From Hyperoodon ampullatus (Eukaryota > Chordata > Mammalia > Artiodactyla > Ziphiidae), in NCBI GenBank assembly GCA_949752795.1, contig OX457059.1, forward strand, positions 173,798,242-173,862,241: a stretch of DNA of 64,000 bases, read 5' to 3'. Below the pieces are notes generated by a model, which was not told the origin of the DNA, did not search any database, and was given only the letters and a program-made list of their open reading frames with translations. Shown piece by piece: positions 11,041-21,745 of this stretch. The position numbers and the translations under genes are program-made. Positions within the stretch are counted from its first letter, which is position 1; every line of letters starts with the position of its first letter.

Positions 11041-12490
11041 TTTTTCTAACAACGGAAAACTTGATTCTTGGAAGATTACACACAACTGTGACTTATCCCC
11101 TCCCACAGAGCACCCATCTCGACTTACTTGTCCACTTTCTTCTTTTTGGGTGTAAACCCAGACATGGAAGTGCTGAATCCCATGGTAAGAGGAACCACCA
11201 TATTGTTTTCCACTCTACATTCTCACCTGCAGTGCACAAGGGCTCCAATGTCTCCACATCCTCACCAGCACTTTTTTTTTGGTAATAGCTATCCTGGTGG
11301 GTGTGATCTGGTATCTCATTGTGGTTTGGTTAGCATTCCCTAATGATTAATGATACTGAGCATATTTTTATGTGCTGGGCTATTTGAATATCTTTGGAGA
11401 AATATTTCCCCAAGCCCTTTGCCTATTTTTTAATTGGGTTGATTTTTGTTACTGAATTATAGGAGTACTTTATATACTTGAATATTAACACCTTATCAGA
11501 TATTATACATATTTTCTCCCATTCTGTGAGGTGACTTTTCACTCTGTTGACTGTATCCTTTGATCCACAAAAGTTTTTTTTTTTTTAATTTTGATGATAA
11601 AGTCCTGAAATCCAATTTATCTAACTTTTTTTTCTTTTGTTATATGTACGTCTGGGGTCATATCCAAGAAATCATTGCTAAGTCCAAAGTCATGAAGCTT
11701 TTCCCCTGGCTTTTCTCCTAAGAACTTTATAGTTGTTATCCTCACATTGAGGTCCCTGACTCATTATGAGTTAATTTTCTTATATGGTGTAAGATAAAGG
11801 TCTAATTTCACTTTTTTATGCATGTGGATATGCAATTTTCCCAACACCATTCCTTGAAAATACTTTCATTTCCTCATTGAATGGCTTGACACCCTTGTTG
11901 AAAATCATTTGATCTTATACCTGAGGGCTTATTTCTGGGTTCTCTATTGGTCTATGTATCTGTCTTTATGCCAGTACCACACTGTTTTGATTTCTATAGC
12001 TTTGTAGTAAGTTTTGAAATCAGGACACGTGAGACTTTTAATTTTGTACTTCATTTTCAAGATTGTTTTGGCTCTTTAGTGTCACTTGAAATTCCATATG
12101 AAATTTAAGAATAGGATTTTCTCATTCTACAAAAACTGTTGGGATTTTGATAGGAATTTTACTGACTTTGTATTGACATCTTAATATTAATATTAAGTCT
12201 TCTAATCCATGAAAAAGGCATGTCTTTCCATTTATATCTTTAATTTATTTCAGGAATGTTTTGTAGTTTTCAATGTAAATAGAATTTTTAAAAAATTCCT
12301 TTTTGATTGTTCATTGTCAGTATAGAAATGCAACTGATCTTTGTGTGTTGATTTTACATTATGCAGTTTCACTGGATTCATTTATTGGTCTGCCAGTTTT
12401 TTGTTTTGTTTTGTTTTGTTTTTCATAGAATCTTTTGAGTTTTCCCCATATAAGATCATGATATCTGTGAGCAAGTTTGTTCTTAGAGCT
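11041..12490 (-). mobile_element. L1 ORF2 fragment, antisense
   Basis: Read on the minus strand this is contiguous L1 ORF2. Landmarks on the plus strand are 'ctccacatcctcaccagcac' (about 11250), 'tctcattgtggtttgg' (about 11311), 'tctcccattctgtgaggtga' (about 11515), 'atgccagtaccacactgttt' (about 11969) and 'tttgtagtaagttttgaaat' (about 12001). Its 11356-11534 part is the reverse complement, with divergence, of 10857-11035. A (TTTTG)n run sits near 12400. No intact frame. Confidence 0.9.
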
Positions 12491-12599
12491 ATGCACAAGT
12501 ATACTTATGTATTGAAAATAATCACCAGCCTGTTTTAAAAGAAGTAAAAGGGCACAGACACCCCCTTGCTCCTGGTGGTAGATAATTCACCATCTCAGA

Positions 12600-13130
12600 G
12601 ATCCCCCCCTATATTTATCCATAACAGGTCATTTTCAAACAATTTTACGGTTTAATTTACAGGTTCATTTCATTCATGGCTTGGATTTATGTGTTTGTTT
12701 TTCTAATAACAGCAGCAAAAAGACCACCACACACAAACGTATTTTAAGCCACTTTAAATACTGAGTGATCCTCCTTGGCTTTACTTTCCAGAGCCAGGGG
12801 CCATCAGGGCATGCGTCCCGCTCTGTGAGCTCACGGCCCCCACTTTGTTGACCCAGTTGGAATTATTTTTATTGACTCTGTCTGCTTTCTTCTCTCCCTC
12901 TTGGCAACGACGACGAACTTTGTGCAGCCGACAATGGCTTCTGTATTCACAGCTCCCCTCGGAGACAGGGGCTGTTACATCAAAGGTCTGCAGTGAGCTG
13001 CCCTTCCTATAATATTTCAATTTAGACACTGCCTCACTGCAGTGGCGTCACATCTCATTTACGCCGTGGCCTTTGTAGGAGACAGGGATCATTACAGAGC
13101 GAGCACTGAGAAAAAACATATTACAGGCTG
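12600..13130. promoter_or_regulatory. Candidate conserved non-coding element
   Basis: Repeat-free block between an L1 and unique DNA. It has retained CpGs ('aacgacgacgaac' at about 12906), a TCF/LEF-like ACATCAAAGG (12978-12987), and AT-rich homeodomain-like cores near 12650. Texture is enhancer-like; conservation is not demonstrated. No reading frame of interest crosses it. Confidence 0.42.
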
Positions 13131-14332
13131 GCCAGGTAGCGGAAGAGAAGGAGATGGATGAAACACAGAGGAGCAGCGAGAGGAAGGGAGGGTCTCCCTG
13201 GGAAATGGAAGGGCCTTAGGTGGACAGGACCCCCGGCCCTCCAGGTTGTCAGGCTGGAATCAAATGATGTTGCCGCTGATTCCTCTGGCTGTACCACGTT
13301 CCTCGAAGATGCTGTTTCTCTACTTTTCTCTGGTTGTCGCAGTAAAGGCAATTCCCCTGTGCTTCCAGGGCAGAGATTATCCTCTTTTATATAGATTTTC
13401 CCTTTTTTTTTTCTTATTTTTAGTCCTTTGTGACTGCACGGAATGGGTCTCAGCGTGTATTATGTGGACTACACTTTCCCAGGCCCTGCCTTTACATTGC
13501 ATTCATTGGTTTGGACAGACCATCCAGCAAGGAAATAGAAATAATCTTTTGTTTGTTTGTTTGATTTGCTCTCCAGCCTCTGCAATTCACAGTCTAATAA
13601 TTTCATTTTAAAAGGAACAACTGTCAGGAAGGCTTGCTCTATTTACTATTAAAACAGGAAGAAGAAATACTGAATCTCAAGCAGAACAAGCCTCGTTCCT
13701 TTCTTCCTTTTTCTTCCTTTCTCTCTTTTATTCCCTCTTCTTCCCCTCCCCACCATCATTTCCCTAAATAATATATGCGGAAATGTCACCAGGGTGCAGC
13801 ACAGCCCCTTTAGGAACGGTCCAGAAACATGTTCTGCAGGACCCTGGGCTGGTTTGCCTTCAGATGTCGAGAGCCATGTCCAGACACAGGAAGGTACCGC
13901 CGGGTGTCTGGGTGGATGCATTGATGGATGTGTGAGTTTATTTCTGTAAAACTGTCAGTGGTGAGGGTGGAAGAAGTCACGTGACCTCACCCTTCCAGCC
14001 AAAGCACCACTGAAACTACCCAGGGACAAACCTGGTCTCACGCTACATCACATTTTTTAGCCCATTTGCTGATCACATTTCTCAACTTTCCAAATACTGC
14101 AGGCAATTCTCAGGCCCCTCAAGTGCTGTGGGTCACAGCACTAGTGGCTGCAGAGAGGGGCCATTCAGCCCTGTGCCCAGGAGCTGGGCTTTCTCACGGA
14201 GACAGGGCTGGAATTCACCTCATCCATCTGCTGCTCTGAGCACGTGAAGGACTTGCCCAGCTGTCCACACATCAGGGTTCTCATGGGCACCAGGAAGGCC
14301 CTTCTCCCAGCCCACGATAAGTACTGATAAAC
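13131..14332. other. No recognisable feature; pyrimidine-rich tract at about 13695-13755
   Basis: Unique-looking DNA. A CT-rich stretch lies at 13695-13755. The open frames at 13246-13611 (plus) and 13649-13921 (minus) are hydrophobic or low-complexity, with no known domain. I treat them as chance. Confidence 0.4.
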
Positions 14333-14345
14333 ACTGAGTTGTTTT
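14333..14345. repeat. Left 13-bp target-site duplication of the 14346-14893 L1
   Basis: 'actgagttgtttt' is present here and again, identical, at 14894-14906, immediately outside the two ends of the L1. It is the signature of target-primed reverse transcription. Confidence 0.9.
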
Positions 14346-14446
14346 TTGGGTTTTTTTAACCATATTTTTTAAAGAAGTATAGTTGATTTACAGTGTTATG
14401 TTAATTACTGCTGTGCAGCAAAGATACTGTGATATATATATATATG

Positions 14447-14478
<32 letters not shown>

Positions 14479-14893
14479 TATATACACATATATTCTTTTT
14501 CATATTCTTTTCCATGATGGTTTATCACAGTATATCAAATATAGTTTCTTGTGCTATAGAGTAGGACCTTGCTGTTAATCCATTCTATATGTAATAGTTT
14601 GCATCTAATAACCCCAAACTCCCAATCCATCCCTCCCTCACCCCCATCCCCGTTGGTCACCACAAATCTGTTCTCTATGTCTGTGAGTCTGTTTCTGTTT
14701 CACAGATAGGTTCATTTGTGTCATATTTTAGATTCCACATATAAGTGATATCATATGGTACATATATACAATGGAATACTACTCAGCCATAAAAAAAGAA
14801 TGAAATAATACCACTTGCAGCAACATGGATGCAACTGGAGATTATCATACTAACTGAAGTGAGTCAGAAAGAGAACGACAAATATCATATAAT
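14346..14893 (-). mobile_element. Young L1 insertion with 5' inversion (twin priming)
   Basis: From a T-rich stretch at the left, 14346-14758 is the cetartiodactyl L1 3' UTR in antisense, with 'ccatgatggtttatcacag' near 14512 and 'agattccacatataagtgat' near 14730. From about 14759 to 14893 the sequence switches to sense L1, beginning near 'caatggaatactactcagcc' and ending 'gacaaatatcatataa'. In an intact L1 that is the stretch just upstream of the antisense part. The whole is a textbook twin-priming product, 548 bp, bounded by a perfect 13-bp duplication. Confidence 0.93.
14433..14492. repeat. TA/CA microsatellite inside the L1
   Basis: Runs of TATATA and CACACA expanded from the short TA-rich site of the L1 3' UTR, the same site as at 8930-9024. 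Confidence 0.9.
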
Positions 14894-14906
14894 ACTGAGT
14901 TGTTTT
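14894..14906. repeat. Right 13-bp target-site duplication of the L1
   Basis: Perfect copy of 14333-14345. Confidence 0.9.
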
Positions 14907-16429
14907 GAATCACTTGTTTCCTTTAAAGGCTACCTTGTGAGCTCCATGTGGTTTGTTGTAGTTTGGATTGCTGGAGCTGCTGGAGAAATCTGGAAATACA
15001 CTTATTTATTCTGTAGCACATGCACGGTGGGCTCTGTCCACACCATCACACGTGTGATCCATCGCCTGCCTGCAGCCTGATCCCTTGCCCAACCCTCTGG
15101 CTGAAGGTTGACCCTGTCATGTTCCTGAGGAGGCCCAGATGTCAAGAGGTTTGCTTCAGCTACACTCCGTCGTCCCAGCTCTCTCCCCCTCCATCTCCTG
15201 TGTCTTCAGCCCCCTTTCTCTGGCAGTATTAGGAGGAACCCCATAGAAATCCAAGGCAGTCCCTGGGCTCACAAACTAGCTCTTCCCTGTGTCTTGGGAG
15301 CCTGTGTTTCCCCAGCTGCACTTCTCTGAGTCTCCTTCTCCCCCTCCTCCACCTGAGGCATCCTTCCCATCTCCCCCTCCATCCAACCTCCCTCCAGAGA
15401 GAAGGGACATAAACACTGTCCTCTAGGAAGAAGGGGATTTGGGCTTTTCTTGAAACTTTTAAGAGACTGGTGTGTTTGATGTGCAGAACACACATCAGGA
15501 TATTTTGTTTTAGGGAACCTGAAGTCTCTTTACCAAAAGCATCCCCTCTGTGTGTCTTGGCCTTTCTCTCTGGCCTGCGTCTTGGGTGGACTGTTGTAGG
15601 TGTGAGGCCCATGCTGCAGCCCTACAGGCAATCTTGTGTTAGTTTCACGTGGTTACTCAGGTGAAAACATTTCATTAAGCAGAATCACCAGTGGGCACAA
15701 CGACTCTACTTGTTGTGGACATGACTTCTGGCCACACCAACCTTAGCAATCAGAGGTGGACATCAGGCCAGTGCATCAGACAATTCCTGCCAAAACAAAT
15801 ACTCTCATTCATTACTTGAAAGTTTTGATTTTTTTCTTGACCAGCGGTAGGTTATTATCTTCAAGTGTCTGTGTTCATGCCCCCCTGAAAGCATGTGCCT
15901 GATTCCCTGGCCACTTTCTCTGCAATGGTGTGGTTCAAGGACAGAGGCCAGGCATCCATCCATGGGTTCTCACATGAATCCTCTTTGTGCGGACCCTTAA
16001 ACCATTCTAGTTTTGTCATCCCTGTGTTGAGAAGGCAACTCTGCTCACCCTGCACAATCAGCGCTGTGGTCTTTGTCCTCAGAGTAAAACCTCAGGAGTG
16101 GATACATCCTCTCCTCACATGTAGTTTTGCCTGGCAAGTATCAGTAGGGGCCCCGCTGGCATTCTTTGTCTTGACTGCTGCCCGTCTGGAAGCGCCAGCC
16201 TCACACCTGGAGGCCATACACACTTCCATTCCACCTCCCACCAATGTGGGCACATTTGGGGTTGATAAGGTGCCCCATGGATTGTGCTTTACTCAGGATG
16301 ATGTTGAGCTGTGGTATTGGATGCTCTGGCCCTGATGATGGCCCCAGAGCAAACCCCATTACTGAGAAGCTAGGTAGTGGTGACCTCTTTTGATGAGCTC
16401 AGAATACAAGTTCAAGAAAAGAATCAGGC
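14907..16429. other. No recognisable feature
   Basis: Unique-looking, moderately GC-rich sequence. Frames at 15229-15612 (minus) and 15895-16335 (plus, about 146 codons) are open, but show no recognised domain, and splice or initiation support is absent. Confidence 0.4.
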
Positions 16430-16590
16430 AACAGAGAGAACACCGACCTGGGGCTGGAGAGGCCTGGGTTCCAGGCTGATGACTGTTTTTAGTCATCATA
16501 TCCTCACAAGTCACTTAATCTCTCTGTGCCTCACTTACTTGTTAATGGTAAAGGGTTGGGTGGAATTATCTTTCTCGTCCTCAGCAGTTC
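16430..16590 (+). mobile_element. MIR SINE, sense
   Basis: The order of motifs is that of MIR: 'aggcctgggttcc' (about 16465), then 'caagtcacttaatctctctg' and 'tgcctcacttacttg' (about 16508-16545), followed by 'ggtaaagggttggg'. Diverged, as expected. Confidence 0.8.
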
Positions 16591-16689
16591 AGAAATGTGT
16601 GGTTCTCACCTAAGCCTCTGGGTCAACACTCAGAGGACCCACTGCCTCAATCTCCACATCATCATGTCCTGGGGCGGGGGGGGGTGCTG

Positions 16690-17120
16690 GTCTCCTCGGG
16701 CTGCCTTAACAAAGTGTCACATACCACGGGGCCTAAACAACAGGCATTTATTGTCTCTCAGTCTGGAGGCGGGATGCCCTGGACGCAGGTGTGGACAGGG
16801 CCATGCTCCTTTTGAAAGCAGAGGGGTGGGATCTGCTCCAGGCCACTCTCCAAGCTTCTGGAAGGTCCTTGGCGGTGGCTGCGAAACTCCAGTCTCTACC
16901 GGGTCTTTTCCCTGTGTGTGCCTCTGTCCAAATGTCTCCTTTCATGACACCCGTCCTACTGGATGAGGGGCTGTGCTCCACTACGACCTCTCTTCACCGA
17001 GTTACATCTGCAATGACCCTATTTCCAAACAAGGTGACATTCTGAGGTCCAGGGGGGCGGGGGGTGAGGACTTCACATATGACTTTCTTGGGAGGGGGGT
17101 GACACAATTCAACCCATAAC
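16690..17120 (-). mobile_element. MLT1 (ERVL-MaLR) solo LTR, antisense
   Basis: The plus strand reads the reverse complement of an MLT1 LTR: 'gctgccttaacaaagtgtca' at the left, 'taaacaacaggcatttattg' (about 16734), 'tctctcagtctggaggcggg', 'tgtgcctctgtccaaatgtc' (about 16918), 'atgaccctatttccaaac' (about 17012), then 'gacacaattcaacccataac' at the right end. The frame at 16526-16966 lies inside this element. Confidence 0.88.
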
Positions 17121-17820
17121 TGTGAGTCTGGCATGAGGAGACGTCAAGGCAAGGGGGACAGCGGGGGCAAATACACCCCTTTAGTAAGCACAGCGCTAGG
17201 CCCCACTTGGTGACCTGGGTGTGGCCAGTGATAAAGAGCTCAGGTGCAGGTCAGGGGCTCTGCGGAACTGGAGTCACCTCTGCCTTTGTCACCCGTGCCA
17301 GTCTGGGAGGGTGACACCACCCCTTCCCCCACTGCTGCTCTGGCCAGAGCCCATCAGAGGAGAGAAGGCAGCCGGGGTCGAGGACGGGGTCGGGCCGGAA
17401 GCAAGAGAAGACAAGAGAGGACTGAGATGCATGCTCACTGGCTGAGGTCGCCACCCCCTCTGGAGCGCAGAACCCCCTGGCTGCCCGCTGTTGGAACCTT
17501 GAGCTGGAGGCTGGTGGAGCCTGGAGAGCGGGGAAGGTGTGCGGGGAGTGGGCTCCAGGCCTCAGCGAGAGAGAGTCCCCGGGAGCAGGGCGCCACCTCC
17601 AGGGCCCACACCCCAGGGCGCATCTGACCAGCATCCCAGGCCGGCCCTGCCCTGATGTCCCGGGAGGGACGTGAGGAGATGACCGAGGCTCCCTCTCAAG
17701 TCCCTACACTAAAGAGCAGCCCCAGTGGGGAGAAGCTACCAGAAGTCTTCATTTGCTTGTTCCTCAGGTGCACAATTCGCTGCTACTCCAAACGCCACTC
17801 TCGCTGAATCCAAGCTGCCC
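17121..17820. other. GC-rich unique DNA, no gene recognised
   Basis: High GC but few CpGs, so it is not a clear CpG island. Overlapping open frames on both strands at 17244-17634 are the usual effect of GC-rich sequence with few stop codons. Confidence 0.4.
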
Positions 17821-18165
17821 ACCCCTCCCCCTCCCCTCCCCTCCCCTCCCCTCCCCTCCCCTCCCCTCCCCCTCCCCTCCCCCTCCCCTCCCCTACCCTC
17901 CCCTCCCCTCCCCTCCCCCTCCCCTCCCCCTCCCCTCCCCCTCCCCTCCCCTCCCCTCCCCTCCCCCCCCTCCCCTCCCCTCCCCTCCCCTCCCCCTCCC
18001 CTCCCCTCCCCCTCCCCTCCCCTCCCCCTCCCCTCCCCTCCCCCTCCCCTCCCCTCCCCTCCCCTCCCCCTCCCCTCCCCCTCCCCTCCCCCTCCACCCT
18101 TCCCCCTCCACCCCACGCCACACCTCCCCTCAGCCCCCCTCCTCCCCCACCCCCCCACCCCGAGA
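17821..18165. repeat. CCCCT/CCCCCT array (C-rich plus strand, G-rich minus strand)
   Basis: About 270 bp of near-uninterrupted CCCCT and CCCCCT units (17821-18094), then a decayed tail to about 18165. The minus strand is GGGGA/GGGGGA with dozens of G-runs, so stable G-quadruplexes and, on the other strand, i-motifs are expected. It is also a homopurine-homopyrimidine tract able to form triplex DNA. The long open frames in it (proline/serine/leucine on plus, glycine/arginine/glutamate on minus) are by-products of the repeat. Confidence 0.97.
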
Positions 18166-18864
18166 AACGCACTGCTTTTCTGTCTCCATGAGGGCCATCC
18201 TGCAGGGCCTGCTCTTATCTCAGCTGTTTTAACAGTGAACCACAGAGCTGAGCAGCCACAGAAAAGTTAAAGATCTTCTAGAAGTTCGAAAACGTCGGGT
18301 ACTTCCCCACATGGGTGACTTGAATGACTTAGTGACACTTCGCCACGTTCTTTGTGCAGAAGTGGCCCAGTGTGAAATCCCCGCTGGTTTTCAGGGCCCA
18401 TCAGGGACGTAGGAGAGAAAGGAGGTGACGTGTGGGCCCTATTGCCTCCAAGTGGGAGGACGGAGGTTTTGTTTTGTGCTTTTTTTGGAAAAAAGGCATT
18501 CCTTTGAGAATGTTCTCCATCTGTTACTGGGATATCCCCGCGGGTCTATCACATCCACCTTGTGTCCTCGGGAGACCCCAAGGAAAGAAGCAGAGCTGGT
18601 ACCCTGGGGAGGGCGACGGGGGCGCAGAGGTGAGGAGTCCCCGACATACCCTCCCCAGGAGACATGCATTTAGCCCGTCACGTGCTTGGCAGGGCTGCTC
18701 AGCGTCAGGGGTCCCAGGGCATCTGTGTCCCCACCGAGTGCCTTTCCCCCAACGTCCGGAAGCCTCCTGGATGATAGGGTCGCGGGGCGGGTTACAGAGG
18801 GAGCATGTGGACTGCACGTGCCCTTGGCCTCCAGCCTGGTGGCCCTGAAAGGCCTAATGACATT
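18166..18864. other. No recognisable feature
   Basis: Unique-looking, GC-moderate DNA with some CpGs (for example around 18290-18340 and 18600-18650). The frame at 18432-18848 has no known domain. Confidence 0.4.
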
Positions 18865-19339
18865 TTAAGAATTTATTTATTCAACAAATACTGATTAAGG
18901 ACCTGCTGCAGGTAAGCCATTCTTATCCTGGACACACAGTGGACAAAATGGAAGAAAAGCCTCCTCTCACTGGAGTGGACACAGGTGTGTGGGGCAGATA
19001 ATCAATAACTAACTAAACTATGCCTCCCTGTGTCTGATCAACGTGGGGCCATGGCTTAGGGATGGGGACGGGGGTGCTGCCACTTTTAACTAGGACTGCG
19101 AGAAGGCCTGGCTGCAAGAGACCAGAAGACAGGGAGGGAGAGAGAGTAGGAACGTTCCAGATGGGGGAAAGAGCAGGGTCAGGGCCCCAGGGAGGCCAGC
19201 ATGTTTGAAGCCAGTGGGGTGAGTGAGGTGACTGAGAACAGCCAGGTAGGGAGCGTGGGCGAGGCCGGGGCCTATGGGCACATCAGGACCATGGTTCTTC
19301 TCTGGGTGCCCCAGGGGACATTGAGGGTTTGGGGGGAAG
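18865..19339 (-). mobile_element. L2 LINE 3' part, antisense
   Basis: Begins with the antisense L2 3' end ('ttcaacaaatactgattaag', 'cctgctgcaggtaag'). It continues through 'cagtggacaaaatggaag' and 'cctctcactggagtggac' (about 18970), and on to 'gcagggtcagggccccaggg' (about 19172), which is the antisense of the L2 'gggcctttgcac' region. The inverted repeat starts right at its inner end. Confidence 0.75.
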
Positions 19340-19622
19340 GGCAGATCTGAGGTCCATCTGCAGTGGATTCAGGCCTGAGAATGGACAACAAGGACAAGGA
19401 CAGACCCAGCTGGGGAGAGAGAGCCACAGTCCAGGGTGCGGGTAGGGCTGCGTGGGAACAGAGAAGAGGGCAGAGGAGTCCAGTGGCCCTGTTAGGATGG
19501 CTCCAATGACCCAGCCCTACCCGCACCCTGGACTGTGGCTCTCTCTCCCCAGCTGGGTCTGTCCTTGTCCTTGTTGTCCATTCTCAGGCCTGAATCCACT
19601 ACAGATGGACCTCAGATCTGCC
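19340..19622. repeat. Near-perfect inverted repeat: two 111-bp arms, 61-bp spacer
   Basis: Left arm 19340-19450 and right arm 19512-19622 are reverse complements over 111 bp with no gap. I find one mismatch ('ctgcagtgg' versus 'ctgtagtgg' when aligned). The spacer is 19451-19511. The left arm continues the antisense L2-like DNA, so the right arm looks like the copy, made by a template switch or fold-back. High identity in a region of old repeats means a recent event or an assembly artefact. It could form a long cruciform or RNA hairpin. No terminal repeats or target duplication of a transposon are seen. Confidence 0.95.
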
Positions 19623-19904
19623 ATGAGGGACCCTCAGAGTAGCTCTACTCTGAGCAAGTTCACCATGAATATTTGGGGCCTGACTCCTGGGAAATGATGT
19701 CCTTCCAGGACACCGCATCTCTTGCTTCCAGTTGCGTCCTGTAAGAGAGGTCAAAGTGATAGCTTTACAAAATGGATTTATCATACAGTAGAAAACACTT
19801 TGTAAGTGAAAACAGATGAAGGATGTTGAAAATGCTGGAATCTTAGAATGTGTTCTGTGTTCATACAGGCTATGTGAAAGCATCATTTGAATATTTTAAA
19901 GGCT
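19623..19904. other. No recognisable feature
   Basis: Unique-looking DNA after the inverted repeat. The minus-strand frame at 19599-19886 has no known domain. Confidence 0.4.
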
Positions 19905-20230
19905 TTTTTTTTCTTTTTGTTAAAAACACACTGTCTTGAAGAATGCAGACCCCATGAATCACCTTTTTAAAAGGGGGGGGGGCGGTTTAAAGTTCCCATG
20001 TAGCCTACGTCATGAATAAGCTGCTACTGAAACATCCTGTGCTCTTGATAAATTTCTAAGACCTTGGCAATTGTCTTTAGCATGAGAATCATACACAAAT
20101 CCCACACGTGAGCTGTTTGGACTTCCATTTTTAATTATTCATGAAATGTGCAGAAACATGGTCCAATGCACATTTGAGCAAAATTTGCTAATGCCAGTGA
20201 ACAAATCATAATCACCTCACCAGGGGGTCG
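19905..20230. promoter_or_regulatory. Weak candidate conserved non-coding element
   Basis: AT-rich, repeat-free sequence with an isolated CRE-like 'ctacgtcatg' near 20005 and a homeodomain-type 'tttttaattattcatg' near 20128. A G-run of 10 or more lies at 19974-19983. Suggestive only. Confidence 0.3.
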
Positions 20231-20620
20231 GGGTGCAAGCTCCCCTTGAATCCGTGACTTATTAGAACCTGCTGCTGCCACACTGACAGCCAGCCCATGG
20301 TGACGGGTCCCCAGTTCCCAGAACTGGGGGCCTCAGCTGTGACGTCTCTACTCTCTCAACCCAAAGGGAGCTGCATTCAGCAGGTTTCTCAGGTTCAAGG
20401 TTGATGTATCTGTGCTGAAGATACAGCACGGCAGAGGGGCATGTTTCAGCTTTGGTACCTCGAGGAAACTTAGCTTCTGGTATGACATCATACATGACGT
20501 GGCTTCCCTGTGGGTCCCTCTGTGCAGAAGCAGGGGTAACCGCCAGGAGACTCCAACTCTTATGGGATGGAATGAAGTGAGATTACTAACACTGATGGTC
20601 TGAAATTAAAAGGAAAAATA
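20231..20620. other. No recognisable feature
   Basis: Unique-looking sequence with no repeat family or exon that I can name. Confidence 0.4.
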
Positions 20621-20624
20621 TCAG

Positions 20625-20728
20625 GAAGCCAAGATGGACATAAATATGAACAGGTCACCCACATAATAGGAAAATGTTCAAACTTATTAACTAGCAAAGA
20701 GATGTGAGTTACAATGGCACACATCCAA
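20625..20728 (+). mobile_element. Small L1 fragment, sense
   Basis: 'gaaaatgttcaaacttatta' and 'cagttacaatggcac'-like sequence near 20670-20725 match the ORF2 C-terminal stretch of L1. Short and diverged. Confidence 0.5.
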
Positions 20729-20734
20729 TTGTCT

Positions 20735-21248
20735 TTGGAAGATATTTATTAGCACTAATTATTGTCAGGCATTCTTCCAGACTCTGAAGATACAGAGATC
20801 TATGAGATAAGGGTCTGTTCTCCAAGGATCCTACTCCAGTTGAGAGGGATGGACAAACAAACACACAAGACCCCAGGGAATGATGAGTGATGGAGATAAA
20901 GCAGAGAAAGGTGTCCAGAGAGATGGTCTTGGGTAGCAGGCTGGAGTTTAGCAGGGACCAGACCAAAATCAGCTAAGGGAGTGTCTAGGCAGAGGGAGTG
21001 CAGGTGGTCTTGGCAGGGTCTTCTGCAAATTCAAAGACAGGGGGAGGTGGTATTGTGGTAGCAGAGTGAGGTGGGGATGATAAGGTGGGGGAGAGTAACA
21101 GGTGATAAGACCAGAGAGGAAGTGGGGCCAGGTCTCCACAATCAGGGAGATGGGAAGTCCCGCCAATGGGATTCCACGTTGTAGTTGCAATATGGATATA
21201 TTTTAAAGTAGAAATGACAGAATTTTTTTCTTGAGTTACACATTGAGT

Positions 21249-21297
<49 letters not shown>

Positions 21298-21660
21298 TCT
21301 AATTATGACTCTAAGATCTTAGATAAAACAAATTGAAGAATGTAGTTATAATTTACCAGGATGGGGAAAACTATGGGAGAAGAATGTTTGGGGATAAAGA
21401 TTGAGTTCCTTTTAAAACATGAAGATTGAGATGCTTCTTGAACATATAAGTGGAAATATTGAGAATGTAGCTGGACTTACAGGACTGTAGTTCAGGAGAG
21501 AGGTCTGGATTGGAGGGATAATTTGTGAATCATCTGTGTATAGGTGGAATTTTTAAATGACAGTTGAGTGTTATCCTCTAAGTAGTGCAAGTAAAAGAAA
21601 CACTCAGTGAGGTAGAAGAACTAGGAGTAACTTTTTAAGAGCCAGTGAAGGAGATTTTAT
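20735..21660 (-). mobile_element. L2 LINE, long antisense fragment
   Basis: Follows the antisense L2 consensus over about 900 bp: 'atatttattagcactaatta' (start), 'tctccaaggatcctactcc', 'gatggtcttgggtagcaggc', 'caaagacagggggaggtgg' (about 21032), 'ggaaaactatgggagaagaa' (about 21365), 'gagatgcttcttgaacatat' (about 21428) and 'agttcaggagagaggtctgg' (about 21491). A (GA)n run has grown within it at 21253-21292. The next MLT1 LTR follows at 21746. Confidence 0.85.
21253..21292. repeat. (GA)20 microsatellite
   Basis: Twenty uninterrupted GA units on the plus strand, inside the antisense L2. Confidence 0.97.
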
Positions 21661-21745
21661 TTATTTTTGAAAGAGCAGTTGATCACGTGTCAACTATTAT
21701 TAACAGCTCAGATAAGCTGAGATCAGAGAATAGCCCACTGGTTTA

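Noticed and set aside
16526..16966. 146-codon frame
   Set aside because: It lies largely inside an antisense MLT1 LTR.
17121..17820. CpG island / promoter
   Set aside because: GC is high but CpGs are sparse; no TATA, no exon downstream.
17725..18270. Long proline/serine/leucine and glycine/arginine open frames on both strands
   Set aside because: They arise from the CCCCT/CCCCCT array, which lacks stop codons in all frames on both strands.
21253..21292. CRISPR-like or engineered repeat
   Set aside because: It is a plain (GA)n microsatellite in a mammalian L2. No bacterial or prophage feature is present anywhere in the window.
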